Below are positions 26,059 through 34,665 of a DNA stretch of 64,000 nucleotides, one piece after another. The translations under genes were made by a program, and so were the position numbers. Below the pieces are notes generated by a model that was not told the DNA's origin, did not search any database, and worked only from the letters and a program-made list of their open reading frames with translations. Each line of letters begins with the position of its first letter. The first letter of the stretch is position 1. Location of the stretch: the NCBI GenBank assembly GCA_964634465.1, contig CAZWLY010000006.1, positions 169,563 to 233,562 on the forward strand. Direction: 5' to 3'. The DNA comes from CAZWLY01 sp964634465. GTDB taxonomy: Bacteria > Desulfobacterota > Desulfarculia > G963662305.

Positions 26059-27630
26059 ATGGATCACGAAACGATCGTCGCCGCCATGAAAGAGCCCGCC
26101 TTCTACCCCCACCGGGTGGAGCAGGTGGAGTTTACCCAGACCCACATCTCCTCGGTCTTCCTGACCGGCGAGAAGGTCTACAAGCTCAAGAAGCCGGTCG
26201 ATTTCGGTTTTCTGGATTTCACCAGCCTCGAGAAGCGCGAGCGGTTCTGCCGGGAGGAGCTGCGCCTCAACCGCCGCCTGGCGCCCTCGATTTACCTGGG
26301 CGTGGAGCCGATCACCCTGAAGGACGGCCGCCTCGAACTCGGCGGAGACGGCGAGGTGGTGGACTGGGTGGTGGTCATGCGCCAGATGGACCCCGATCGA
26401 ATGGGCCCCCGCCTCCTGGAACGCGGCGAGGTGACCAAGGCTCACATCGACGGTCTGGTGGAGCTCCTGGTCCCCTTCTATCGGCAGGCGGCCACCGGCC
26501 CCGGAATCGACGAGCTGGGAAAGATCGAGGCGATCAAGTTCAACACCGACGAGAACTTTACCCAGACCGAGGGCTACGTCTCGGTCTGTCTGTCCCGAAC
26601 CCGTTTCAACGAGATCAGAGACTTCACCAACGACTTTCTTAACCAACGGGCCGATCTCTTCGAGCGGCGCATCGCCGAGGGCCGGATCAGGGAGTGTCAC
26701 GGCGACCTGCACCTGGGCAACATCTGCTTCGAGGACGAGATCGTCATCTTCGACGCCATCGAGTTCAACCAGCGTTTCCGGTGCATGGACGTGGCCGGCG
26801 ATCTGGCCTTTCTGGCCATGGACCTGGATTTCCACGGTCTGAGCGAACTGTCGCGCCATCTGATCGCCACCTATGTCGAGCGCTCCGGCGATCGGGAACT
26901 GGCCGAAATCATCCCCTTTTACCAGTGCTACTACGCCTACGTCCGGGGCAAGATCCACTCCTTCACCTTCGACGACGAGAACGTTCGGGGCGAGGCCAAG
27001 GCGGCCAACCTGGAATTGGCCCGGCGCTACTTCGAGCTCTCTCACCGTTACGCCGCCGGGAAAAGCCGGCCGGTGCTGATCGTCGCCTACGGCCTGATGG
27101 GCACCGGCACCTCCTCCCTCGCCCGCTGGCTGTTCGGCCGCTACGGCTGGCCGGTGCTGCGCTCCGACGCGCTGCGAAAGAAGCTGGCCGGTCTGGCCGA
27201 GACGACGAAGGTCCACGAGGAGTTCAACCAGGGGCTCTACTCGCCCCAGATGTCGGCCAGGACCTATCGGGAACTCTTCGAGCGGGCCAAGGGCTTTCTG
27301 GCCACCGGAGTGTCGGTCGTTTTGGACGCCTCGTTCAAGGCGGCCGAGGAGCGGCGCCAGGCGGCCGCCCTGGCCGAGACGACCGGGGCCGAGTTCCTCT
27401 TCGTGCGCACCGTCTGCAGCCAGCAGGAGCAGGCGGCCAGACTGACCCGGCGGCAGGACAAAAACGGCGTCTCCGACGGCCGGCTGGAGTTGATGGCCGA
27501 CCAGGCCAAAAACTTCGCCGAGCCGACCGAAGTGGAGGAGGGCCGCCTGTTCGTTCTCTCCACCGACGGGCCCAAAACCGAGACCCGCCGGCTGATGCAA
27601 GCCGAACTGGAAAGGCGCAACCTTGTCTGA
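26059..27630 (+). CDS. bifunctional APH-like phosphotransferase / P-loop kinase fusion
   Basis: A 523-residue two-domain protein. The N-terminal about 325 residues are aminoglycoside-phosphotransferase-like (COG2187). They include the catalytic loop ECHGDLHLGNICFEDE and the metal motif VIFDAIEFNQRFRCMDVAGD. The C-terminal about 180 residues are a zeta-toxin/AAA_33-type kinase. Its Walker A is degenerate: YGLMGTGTSSLARWL, where a canonical site would have GK(S/T). It is followed by VLDASFKAAEERRQAA. The fused family is widespread and its substrate unknown; it is not an antibiotic-resistance gene by context. Its stop overlaps the adenine deaminase TTG start by eight bases, suggesting translational coupling. 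Confidence 0.85.
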   Translation: MDHETIVAAMKEPAFYPHRVEQVEFTQTHISSVFLTGEKVYKLKKPVDFGFLDFTSLEKRERFCREELRLNRRLAPSIYLGVEPITLKDGRLELGGDGEVVDWVVVMRQMDPDRMGPRLLERGEVTKAHIDGLVELLVPFYRQAATGPGIDELGKIEAIKFNTDENFTQTEGYVSVCLSRTRFNEIRDFTNDFLNQRADLFERRIAEGRIRECHGDLHLGNICFEDEIVIFDAIEFNQRFRCMDVAGDLAFLAMDLDFHGLSELSRHLIATYVERSGDRELAEIIPFYQCYYAYVRGKIHSFTFDDENVRGEAKAANLELARRYFELSHRYAAGKSRPVLIVAYGLMGTGTSSLARWLFGRYGWPVLRSDALRKKLAGLAETTKVHEEFNQGLYSPQMSARTYRELFERAKGFLATGVSVVLDASFKAAEERRQAAALAETTGAEFLFVRTVCSQQEQAARLTRRQDKNGVSDGRLELMADQAKNFAEPTEVEEGRLFVLSTDGPKTETRRLMQAELERRNLV

Positions 27631-29350
27631 CGAGTGGCGCAGGCCCGAAAAGATCAAGGCCTATCTGGCCGCGGCCAGGGGCGAGGAGCCGGCCGACCTG
27701 GTGCTCACCGGCGGTCGGGTGGTCGATGTCTTCGGCGGCCGGATCATTCCGGGCGACGTGGCCGTCTTTCAGGGCCGGGTGGTCGGCCTGGGCGAATACG
27801 AGGGCCGGGAGACGATCGACGTCTCCGGCGGCTACATCGCCCCGTCGTTCATCGACGGCCACATGCATCTCGAATCGAGCATGCTCACCCCGGCCGCCTA
27901 CGCCCGGACGGTCGTGCCCCGGGGCACCGGCGCGGTGGCGGCCGACCCTCACGAGATCGCCAACGTCCTGGGCGCATCCGGGGTCGAGTGGTTGATCGAG
28001 GTCAGCCGCGAGTTGCCCATGGACTTCTTCTTCAACGCCCCCTCCTGCGTCCCGGCCAGCCCGCTGGGCGACTCGGGAGCCGAGCTCGACGCCGGCGCCC
28101 TGGCCGCTTTGGCCAAGCACGAGGCCGTGTTGGGACTGGCCGAGGTGATGAACTTCCCCGGCGTGATCCACGGCGACGACGCCGTCTTGGCCAAGCTCGA
28201 CGCCTTCAAGGACCGGCCCATCGACGGCCACGCCCCGCTTCTGACCGGCCGCGAGCTGAACGCCTACGCCCTGGCCGGCCCCCGCTCGGATCACGAGTGC
28301 ATCGATCTCAACGAGGCGGCCGAAAAGTTGAGCCGCGGGATGCGAATCATGATCCGCCAGGGCTCGACGGTCAAAAACCTGGCCGACCTCCTGCCTCTGG
28401 TCAGCCCGGCCAACTCGCGGCGGATGATGTTCGTCACCGACGATTGCCATGCCGACGATCTCTTGAACCAGGGGCACCTCGACGTACTGCTGGCTCTGGC
28501 CGTCAAGCTGGGCCTCGATCCGGTGACGGCGATTACGATGGTCAGTTTGAATCCGGCCGAGCACTTCGGGCTCAAGAACAAGGGCGCGGTGGCGCCGGGC
28601 TATCTGGCCGACCTGGTCGTTCTCGACGAGCTGACTGAATTCAAGGCCAGACTGGTTCTTCATCGGGGCCGGCCGGCGGCCGAGGACGGACAGCCGCTGT
28701 TCGACTACACCCCGCCGGACAAAGAGCCGCCCCGATCGATGAACGTCAAGCCCTTTGACGTGGACGATCTGGCCATACCGGCCAGACCCGGCCGGGTCCG
28801 GGTCATCGGCGTGGTGCCCGACCAGGTTTTCACCGAGTCGCTGACCATGGCGCCCAAAATCATCGACGGCCGGGTGGCGCCCGATCCAGAGCGCGACCTG
28901 GCCAAGCTGGCCGTCATCGAGCGCCACCACGCCAGCGGCGCCATCGGCCTGGGGCTGGTCAAGGGCCTGGGGCTTACGGCCGGCGCTCTGGCCTCCTCGG
29001 TGAGTCACGACTGCCACAACCTGATCGGGGCCGGGCTGAACGACGCCGACCTTTACGCCGCCCTGAAAAGGGTCGAGGAGATGGGCGGCGGCCAGTGCGC
29101 CGTCAAAGACGGCCGGGTCGTGGCCGAGCTGCCCCTGCCCGTGGCCGGGCTGATCTCGACCCTGCCGGCCGAGGAGACGGCCGGCCGACTGACCGGCCTC
29201 CACGCCGCGGCCAGAGAGCTGGGTTGCCCCTCCGACCCGTTCATGGCCCTCTCGTTTCTGGCCCTGGAAGTCATTCCGGAGTTGAAGCTGACCGACAAGG
29301 GCCTGGTGGACGTGACCAGATTCGAAATCGTCGATCTGTTCGTGGACTAA
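27623..29350 (+). CDS. ade: adenine deaminase
   Basis: A 575-residue amidohydrolase that converts adenine to hypoxanthine and ammonia for purine salvage. It has the metal motif PSFIDGHMHLESSML, the HEIANVLG segment and LAEVMNFPGV. IDGHAPLL and FVTDDCHADDLL carry further metal and catalytic His/Asp, and a C-terminal domain contains SVSHDCHNLIGAG. Length and motif order match bacterial Ade. The start is TTG 27623, inside the preceding kinase gene; the next in-frame Met is far downstream and would remove the first strand. The neighbouring kinase gives no obvious purine link. Confidence 0.93.
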   Translation: MSDEWRRPEKIKAYLAAARGEEPADLVLTGGRVVDVFGGRIIPGDVAVFQGRVVGLGEYEGRETIDVSGGYIAPSFIDGHMHLESSMLTPAAYARTVVPRGTGAVAADPHEIANVLGASGVEWLIEVSRELPMDFFFNAPSCVPASPLGDSGAELDAGALAALAKHEAVLGLAEVMNFPGVIHGDDAVLAKLDAFKDRPIDGHAPLLTGRELNAYALAGPRSDHECIDLNEAAEKLSRGMRIMIRQGSTVKNLADLLPLVSPANSRRMMFVTDDCHADDLLNQGHLDVLLALAVKLGLDPVTAITMVSLNPAEHFGLKNKGAVAPGYLADLVVLDELTEFKARLVLHRGRPAAEDGQPLFDYTPPDKEPPRSMNVKPFDVDDLAIPARPGRVRVIGVVPDQVFTESLTMAPKIIDGRVAPDPERDLAKLAVIERHHASGAIGLGLVKGLGLTAGALASSVSHDCHNLIGAGLNDADLYAALKRVEEMGGGQCAVKDGRVVAELPLPVAGLISTLPAEETAGRLTGLHAAARELGCPSDPFMALSFLALEVIPELKLTDKGLVDVTRFEIVDLFVD

Positions 29351-29426
29351 GCGGAGTATCCCCGCCTCACGGCCGTCTCCCCCGACCCGGCGAGCATCCG
29401 GCGACGATGGTCCGCGCCCCAACCAG

Positions 29427-30251
29427 CTAGAGCTTCTTGAGCAAAGCGCCCAGATCCGGAGACCGCCTTTCGACGAAGGCGGAGGCGTACGGCCAATAGG
29501 GGACGCCGCCCCATTTCTCCTTGAAGTGACGAACGCCGGGGTTGACGCCCAGGCCGAGGTTGACCGCCCTCTTCCGCTCGGCCTGGGCCAGCTCGACCAT
29601 CCGGTGAAACAGCAGGTCGCCGGCCCCGGGCACGCTGGTTTTCATCGACCGGAAGTTGAACAGATAGAAGGCGTAATCGGCCGCGCCCGTATCCATGACG
29701 CTGAAGGCGACCAACGCCCTCCCCTTTCTCGCCTCGAGGAGACGGGCCCCGGCCGAGCGTTTCAAGTACCGCGGAATTCTGCTGAAAATCAGTTTTTGCT
29801 CTCGGCTCAGCTCGTGGCTTGCGATAAAGGCGTCCACCAACCGCCGGTGCTCTCGGCCGAAGACTCCCCGGCCGACCCGGACCTCCCGGGCCGCCCGCCT
29901 GACCATGTAGGCCACTGCCGGAGCAGGAGGGCCAAGCGGGAGGGCCAAGCGATAGTAGGCGTCTTCGGCTCGCCCCTGGCCGGGCTGGTCGGGGAGCCAG
30001 ATCTCGGAGGCGATGATCGCCGCCGTTGTCGGCTGAAAGCGTTCACAGGCGGACCGGTAGGCCGCCGGCGTGTCCACCTCCGCTTGGCCCAGGGGGTAAC
30101 CGATAAAGATGAGGTGGTCACCCCGGCAAAAGCAAAGGCGGCCCAGGTGCAGGAAGGGTTCCGCCCCGGTAACCGCTTCGACGTAGGCGGGCAGGTGTTC
30201 CGGCAAGTAGGCGTGCTCATAAACGAAGCTCAGCTCCTGCCGGTTCAGCAT
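29427..30251 (-). CDS. GNAT-fold protein, FemX/peptidoglycan-transferase-like
   Basis: A 274-residue protein whose C-terminal half has a GNAT-like pattern: KGRALVAFSVMDTGAADYAF as central strands, then GDLLFHRMVELAQAERKRAV and NLGLGVNPGVRHFKEKWGG. The last element (a strand, NPGVRxFKxKWGG) is typical of Fem/BioF2-like acyl- or aminoacyl-transferases. The N-terminal half lacks a known motif. The catalytic role is unproven. It lies six bases downstream of the first of two unknown paralogues on the same strand and probably shares their transcript. Confidence 0.65.
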   Translation of the reverse strand: MLNRQELSFVYEHAYLPEHLPAYVEAVTGAEPFLHLGRLCFCRGDHLIFIGYPLGQAEVDTPAAYRSACERFQPTTAAIIASEIWLPDQPGQGRAEDAYYRLALPLGPPAPAVAYMVRRAAREVRVGRGVFGREHRRLVDAFIASHELSREQKLIFSRIPRYLKRSAGARLLEARKGRALVAFSVMDTGAADYAFYLFNFRSMKTSVPGAGDLLFHRMVELAQAERKRAVNLGLGVNPGVRHFKEKWGGVPYWPYASAFVERRSPDLGALLKKL

Positions 30252-30257
30252 CGAATG

Positions 30258-30884
30258 TCAGTCTGGGCGGCCGAATATCCTGTCGGCCGAAGCCGCCCTC
30301 AGTGTGGCCGCGGCCTCTTCCATCTTGGCCACGAAGCCGGGATCGCCCCGCTCGCCCAAGGCCTCAAGAGCGGTCGAGTTGACCGCCCTCTCCGCCTCTT
30401 CCAGTCGCGCCAGGAAGTCCAGGAATCTGGTTCGAGTCCGGTAAGCCGCCGTGACCAAGGCCGGGTAATCCTCTCCTTCCGCCGCCAGCAGCAGGCAATA
30501 ATGATCGATGAGCAGGTCTATCTCCCGTAACTGCTTGCGGCGAATCTCCTCGGTGTAGATTCCATCCTTGACTGTGGCCAGCAGCTCGTTCGTCTTTTCC
30601 TCGGCCGGAACCATCGCCGCCTTTTTGCTCCGGCCGCTTTCAACCATCTCCCGAGCCGCTTCAAGGGCCAGTTTCTTGGTGAACAGATAATTCTGAACGA
30701 ATACCTCCCTCTCCGTCTTGGACTTGGCGAAATTGAAGATGAGCAGGATCGGCATCATGATCTCCCAGACCGATATCGGCCTCTTTTTTCTCAAGGCCCG
30801 GGCGATCGAATCGGCCAACGATCTTTCCTGGGAGAGAATGGAGTCGAGTTTCGAGTTCAACGCTGTGGAATGCCTTCCGGCCAT
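30258..30884 (-). CDS. unknown protein, paralogue of the upstream gene
   Basis: A 208-residue, mainly helical protein. A basic N-terminus (ARALRKKRPISVWEIMMPIL) is followed by one short hydrophobic segment (IMMPILLIFNFA), then a charged segment. The pattern REIDLLIDHYCLLLAAEGEDYPALVTAAY is shared, residue for residue at many positions, with the adjacent upstream gene. It may be a monotopic membrane-associated protein. I do not recognise the family. Start ATG 30884; the ribosome-binding site is poor. Confidence 0.75.
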   Translation of the reverse strand: MAGRHSTALNSKLDSILSQERSLADSIARALRKKRPISVWEIMMPILLIFNFAKSKTEREVFVQNYLFTKKLALEAAREMVESGRSKKAAMVPAEEKTNELLATVKDGIYTEEIRRKQLREIDLLIDHYCLLLAAEGEDYPALVTAAYRTRTRFLDFLARLEEAERAVNSTALEALGERGDPGFVAKMEEAAATLRAASADRIFGRPD

Positions 30885-30900
30885 GGTCGATCACGCCCTC

Positions 30901-31485
30901 CTAAAAGATGGCGTTCCTGTCCTTTCTTCTGAATTCTTCCGCTTGCCGCCGCTCGGCCAGGATTTTCTCCTTCAAAGCTTCATCGTCTCCCCTCGCCTCG
31001 ATGACGGCTTGGCTCAACTCCGCTTCCAACGAGTCGTACTTTTTCAAGAAGTTGTTGTAAGTCACCCAGTCGCCGTAGGCGTTTCTGACCAGTTCGGGGT
31101 AGGTGTCGCCCTCCACGCCGAGGAGTCTGGAGTAGTGATCGACGAGCAGCTCGACCACTGCCATTTGGGCCTGATGCACCGTCTCGGAATGGAGATTCCG
31201 ACCGCCGAGCCAAGTGCCGATGGTCTCTTCGGCCCGGGACAACGCCTCCCGCCGCTCCTCCTCGGCGGCGGTTTGAGCGGCCACGTTCAAGGCCAGCTTT
31301 CTGGGGAACAGGTAATCTCGGGAGAACCTTCTGATCTCGCCGGTTCGCCGCAGGAAATCGAAGATGAACATGCCGGGGATGAGTTGGAGCCAGTAGTTCA
31401 CCCGCCTCTTGACGATGATCCCCAGGGCGATCCGCCGGGCCAGGGATTCCTCGGCCGCCGAGATGAGGTTGTACTTCTCTCCCAT
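30901..31485 (-). CDS. unknown protein, paralogue of the downstream gene
   Basis: A 194-residue protein. A basic helix plus short hydrophobic stretch (RVNYWLQLIPGMFIFDFLRR) leads into YLFPRKLALNVAAQTA. A central motif ELLVDHYSRLLGVEGDTYPE matches LLIDHYCLLLAAEGEDYPA of the downstream gene. I chose ATG 31485, preceded by GGGGGAGGG, instead of an earlier start at 31548. The conserved D-H-Y and E-G-[ED]-x-Y-P residues are the best candidates for function. Tandem duplication, same strand, 16-base gap. Confidence 0.75.
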   Translation of the reverse strand: MGEKYNLISAAEESLARRIALGIIVKRRVNYWLQLIPGMFIFDFLRRTGEIRRFSRDYLFPRKLALNVAAQTAAEEERREALSRAEETIGTWLGGRNLHSETVHQAQMAVVELLVDHYSRLLGVEGDTYPELVRNAYGDWVTYNNFLKKYDSLEAELSQAVIEARGDDEALKEKILAERRQAEEFRRKDRNAIF

Positions 31486-31565
31486 GGCCCTCCCCCTACC
31501 AGAATCATAGGTCCAACCATTTTTTTGTGTCAATGAAGACTTAAGCACATGAAAGACCGGCGTCG

Positions 31566-31601
31566 GCGGGGAAGGGGTTCTTGGACGAACCCCCTCCCCG
31601 C
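31566..31601 (-). terminator. strong hairpin after the exporter gene
   Basis: GCGGGGA and GGGGTTC pair with GAACCCC and TCCCCGC (one mismatch) around a 6-base loop. On the minus strand it follows the YeiH-type gene by about 12 bases and separates it from the paralogue pair. It lacks a U-run, so it may be a 3'-end stabiliser or a factor-assisted terminator. Confidence 0.65.
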
Positions 31602-31613
31602 ACTCAACGAACC

Positions 31614-32933
31614 CTAGTCGGGCAGGATGGCTGGAGTGAAGAAGGTTCCGGACCAGAGGATCCAGACGATGAACAGAGTCCAGACGGCGTTGGCCGTCTG
31701 GGAAAGCCAGTAGGCGATGGCCGGCCGGCCGCCGCCCACCGAGACCAGTTCCTTGAAGTCGGTCTCCAGGCCGATGGACACGAAGCAGAGGGTGAAGAAC
31801 CAGGAACGGTAGCTCTTACAGGCCTTGGCCACGGCCTTGGCGGCCTTGTTGCCCAGGGCCGGTTCGACCAGGAACGAGACGATCAGGGAGGCGACCATGA
31901 AGCCGACCACGAACTTGGGGAAGCGGTACCAGACCTCCATGACAGACGGCTTCTCCGCGTCCGGATTCTCCCGGCGATCGAGAGTGATGGTCGCCCACAG
32001 GGCCATCAAGAAGGCGACCAGACCGATGAGGACGTTCTGGGCCATCTTGACCATGGCCGCGGCCTGGACGGCGGCCTTGCCCTTTATCACCTCTCCGGCC
32101 GCGATCACCGCTCCGGTATTGTCTATCACCCCGCCGACCCAGGCGCCGGCCATGTTGTTGGGTAGATCCAGCCAAATGGCGATGGGCGGCATGATCAGGA
32201 TCAAGACCACCGCGCAGACCAGAACCCAGGCGACCATGTAGCTGACTTCCTTGGGATCGCCCTGGATGGCCCCGCCGGCGGCGATGGTCGCCGAAACGCC
32301 GCAGATGGAGTTGGCCGTGGCGATGATGGCGCTGAAGCGTTCCGAGACCTTGAACTTCCGGCAGATGTAGTAGGTCATGAACCAGACCGTGGTGGCGACC
32401 AGGACGGCCTGGATGACGCCCATCGCCCCGGCCTTGAGCACCACCGAGAACATGATCGTCGCCCCCATGCAGACCAGGCCGATCTTGACGAAGAACTCGG
32501 TCTGGCCGGCCTCCTTCAAGAATTTGGGGACCTTGAAGATGTTACTGATGATCAGGCCGATCACCAGGGCGAAGAGCACGTAGGAGATGCCCCATTTCTT
32601 CATGAAGGCCTGCTTGGAAATGACCATGGAGACGAAGGAGATGGCAAAGATGATGATGAAGCCCGGAATGTAGCGGCGCCAATCCAGCCTCATGAATACG
32701 CCGCCGATCAGAGTCAGCACCCCTGTGGTCAGGAAGAGGAGAATGGTCGTTCCGATGGTGCTGGCCCCCTTGGGAAAAGCCTGACTCAGACTTGTCCAGG
32801 TGGCGATCTTAGGGGTATGCGGAAGCACTCCGACGATAGCCAGGAGTAAGATGAACCAGCCGATCCAACAAGACCACCAATCTTCGTTCCGCCATAAACT
32901 CGACCAGTCGATCTTACCGTTTCCATTGCTCAT
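31614..32933 (-). CDS. YeiH-family putative sulfate/anion exporter
   Basis: A 439-residue membrane protein with about 11 hydrophobic segments. Family motifs include GLVCMGATIMFSVVLKAG, the NSICGVSATIAAGGAIQGD re-entrant-like loop and the WVGGVIDNTGAVIAAGEVIKG segment, which carry the small and polar residues conserved in UPF0324/YeiH transporters. Members are often annotated as sulfate exporters, and some sit with sulfonate-degradation genes. It is longer than E. coli YeiH (about 350 residues), with an N-terminal extension containing Trp-rich DWWSCWIGW. A good ribosome-binding site (AAAGGAGAGG) precedes ATG 32933. An attenuator-like hairpin lies about 80 bases upstream. Confidence 0.85.
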   Translation of the reverse strand: MSNGNGKIDWSSLWRNEDWWSCWIGWFILLLAIVGVLPHTPKIATWTSLSQAFPKGASTIGTTILLFLTTGVLTLIGGVFMRLDWRRYIPGFIIIFAISFVSMVISKQAFMKKWGISYVLFALVIGLIISNIFKVPKFLKEAGQTEFFVKIGLVCMGATIMFSVVLKAGAMGVIQAVLVATTVWFMTYYICRKFKVSERFSAIIATANSICGVSATIAAGGAIQGDPKEVSYMVAWVLVCAVVLILIMPPIAIWLDLPNNMAGAWVGGVIDNTGAVIAAGEVIKGKAAVQAAAMVKMAQNVLIGLVAFLMALWATITLDRRENPDAEKPSVMEVWYRFPKFVVGFMVASLIVSFLVEPALGNKAAKAVAKACKSYRSWFFTLCFVSIGLETDFKELVSVGGGRPAIAYWLSQTANAVWTLFIVWILWSGTFFTPAILPD

Positions 32934-33008
32934 AACACCCCCCTCTCCTTTCCCCTCAAGGAAAAGGCTTGTTATAGCTTTAAACGTTTTACTCGGCTCT
33001 TGTCAGCT

Positions 33009-33028
33009 AAAAACCTTCTTCGGGAAGG
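33009..33028 (-). promoter_or_regulatory. short hairpin with U-run in the exporter leader
   Basis: On the minus strand CCTTC-CCGAA-GAAGG is followed immediately by TTTTT, about 80 bases before ATG 32933 of the YeiH-type gene. This looks like an intrinsic terminator inside the 5' leader, possibly transcription attenuation. The stem is only five base pairs. No known riboswitch is recognised. Confidence 0.4.
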
Positions 33029-33260
33029 CTGCCTCAGGCCGACGTCATCTCACCCCCCTTCTTTTCTTTTTGTTGTGATTGTTGTCTCGCTCGGACACCA
33101 CAAAAATCATCCCCCAGGGATTTCGGGCATACGTGACGTGTCCTCGCCTGGAGTGAGGTCGTTCGTTTTTTCCGGCTTCCATTGGAATAGAATAATGCGT
33201 TATACTCAGACCATAATAATTATCCTAAGCCAACTGTGTCAAGGACTATCGCCTTTATCA

Positions 33261-33290
33261 GCCTCATCCGGGGGGGCGAGGCGGTTTTTT
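33261..33290 (+). terminator. intrinsic terminator in the intergenic region
   Basis: GCCTC (33261-33265) pairs with GAGGC (33278-33282) around a G-rich loop, followed by GG and six T residues. No gene ends upstream on this strand, so it may terminate a short untranslated RNA starting near 33210. Confidence 0.5.
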
Positions 33291-33641
33291 GCAACCCTAT
33301 GCCGTTACTGAACAATATTTGTCCCGAGGAAGGTCGGGCGCCGTTCCCGACAATCCAGACTGGGTGAAACAACGGCTCGAGCCGGCGTCTTTCTCCTGTT
33401 ACCCGGCCCAGGGATTCAACCTCTTTCCGGACCGGCCGGTGACAGCAAGAGTCGCAACTTGAATTGAAAAAACCTTCCTCGTTCGGAGGGCCGAGCGAAC
33501 AATAGAAAAACAGGCGGCGCGGTAGAATACCGACCCGACAGGTTGCAAGATTCCGGCAATCCCGGCTAAAAAGGTTCGAACAGCCGAGCCCGGGCCACCG
33601 TCGCTTCAGCGGCAAACCGGATTTGAAAGGACAGTGCAATC

Positions 33642-34622
33642 ATGCTCTGGAACGTGATTATCTGTTTGGTCGGCTTCGTGATGCTCTACTACGGCGCAGA
33701 GTGGCTGGTGAAAGGCTCTTCCAGCCTGGCCCGAAGCCTGGGCGTCACGCCGATAGTCATCGGCCTGACGGTGGTCGCCTTCGGCACGTCCGCCCCCGAA
33801 CTGGCGGTCAGCCTCATTTCCTCCATCCAGGGAAAGAGCATGATCGCCGTCGGGAACGTGGTCGGGAGCAACATCTGCAACATCGCCCTCGTGTTGGGCA
33901 TGGCGGCCGTGTTTCAACCGATCACCTGCCACCCGTCGGTCGTCAGGCGCGACATACCGATCATGCTCGGCATCTCCCTCTACCTCCTGGTGCTCTCGCT
34001 CAACTCGGTGCTGGGCCGCTTCGAGGGAGCGACCCTGTTCGGGGGGATCATCCTCTACACCATCTTCAACTATTACTTCACCCGGCGGGAGGTCGCCCTG
34101 GGGCCCGACGGCGAGAAATACATCGCCGAGTTGGGACTGGATGAAATCGAAGCCGAACTGCCTGCCAAAAAGGCCGTCATTCTGGTCGTGGTCGGCATCA
34201 TCGGCGTCGTCGTCGGCGCCGAGGCGGTGGTCTATGCCGCGGTCAAGATCATGAAGGTCTTGGGGGTCAGCGAGAAGTTCATCGGACTGACCATCGTCGC
34301 CTTCGGCACCTCGCTTCCGGAGCTGGCCACCTCCGTGGTCGCCGCCATGAGGAAGGAGATGGACATCAGCATCGGCAACCTGGTGGGCAGCAACGTCTTC
34401 AACATCTTGAGCGTACTCGGGGCGGCCGCCCTGGTCAGGCCGATCCCCATTCCGGGCGGGTTCATCGAAAGCGGCTTGATAATCGACTACGCGGTCATGC
34501 TCTTCACCAGCTTCCTGCCCTGGCTGATGATGAGAAAGGCCAACACCGTCTCCAGGGCGGACGGCGCCATCCTGTTGGTCTGTTACGTGGGTTACGTGGC
34601 CTACCTGGTGGTCAAGGCGTAA
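33642..34622 (+). CDS. calcium/sodium antiporter (CaCA family, YrbG-like)
   Basis: A 326-residue membrane antiporter with about ten hydrophobic segments and two inverted CaCA repeats. Each repeat carries the ion-site signature: VVAFGTSAPELAVSL with NVVGSNICNIALVLG in the first half, and IVAFGTSLPELATSV with NLVGSNVFNILSVLG in the second. The paired Glu residues of the two GTSxPEL motifs coordinate Ca2+/Na+. A cytoplasmic acidic linker (ELGLDEIEAELP) joins the halves. Length and motifs match bacterial YrbG/MjNCX-type exchangers. ATG 33642 follows GAAAGGA. Confidence 0.93.
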   Translation: MLWNVIICLVGFVMLYYGAEWLVKGSSSLARSLGVTPIVIGLTVVAFGTSAPELAVSLISSIQGKSMIAVGNVVGSNICNIALVLGMAAVFQPITCHPSVVRRDIPIMLGISLYLLVLSLNSVLGRFEGATLFGGIILYTIFNYYFTRREVALGPDGEKYIAELGLDEIEAELPAKKAVILVVVGIIGVVVGAEAVVYAAVKIMKVLGVSEKFIGLTIVAFGTSLPELATSVVAAMRKEMDISIGNLVGSNVFNILSVLGAAALVRPIPIPGGFIESGLIIDYAVMLFTSFLPWLMMRKANTVSRADGAILLVCYVGYVAYLVVKA

Positions 34623-34626
34623 CCGC

Positions 34627-34665
34627 CGGCCGGCGGGAGCGTTTTGGAAACTCTCGCCGGCCGGG
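34627..34665 (+). terminator. 14-bp hairpin after the antiporter gene
   Basis: CCGGCCGGCGGGAG (34627-34640) pairs with CTCTCGCCGGCCGG (34652-34665) with one G-T pair, two to three bases after the stop codon. There is no downstream T-run; it is a probable 3'-end structure. Confidence 0.65.

Larger units (their letters stand above)
32934..33641. other. 708-base non-coding region between divergent transporters
   Basis: No supported gene. The region is AT-richer than its flanks around 32960-33240. It contains the exporter leader hairpin (33009-33028, minus). A plus-strand candidate small-RNA unit has TTATAC near 33198-33203 and ends in a hairpin with a T-run at 33261-33290. A roughly 350-base leader precedes the Ca/Na antiporter and has several local palindromes, such as GTTCGGAGGGCCGAGCGAAC near 33481. 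No riboswitch class is identified. Confidence 0.6.

Noticed and set aside
26059..27630. Aminoglycoside resistance gene
   Set aside because: The APH-like domain is fused to a P-loop kinase-like domain and coupled to adenine deaminase, the pattern of a chromosomal family of unknown substrate.
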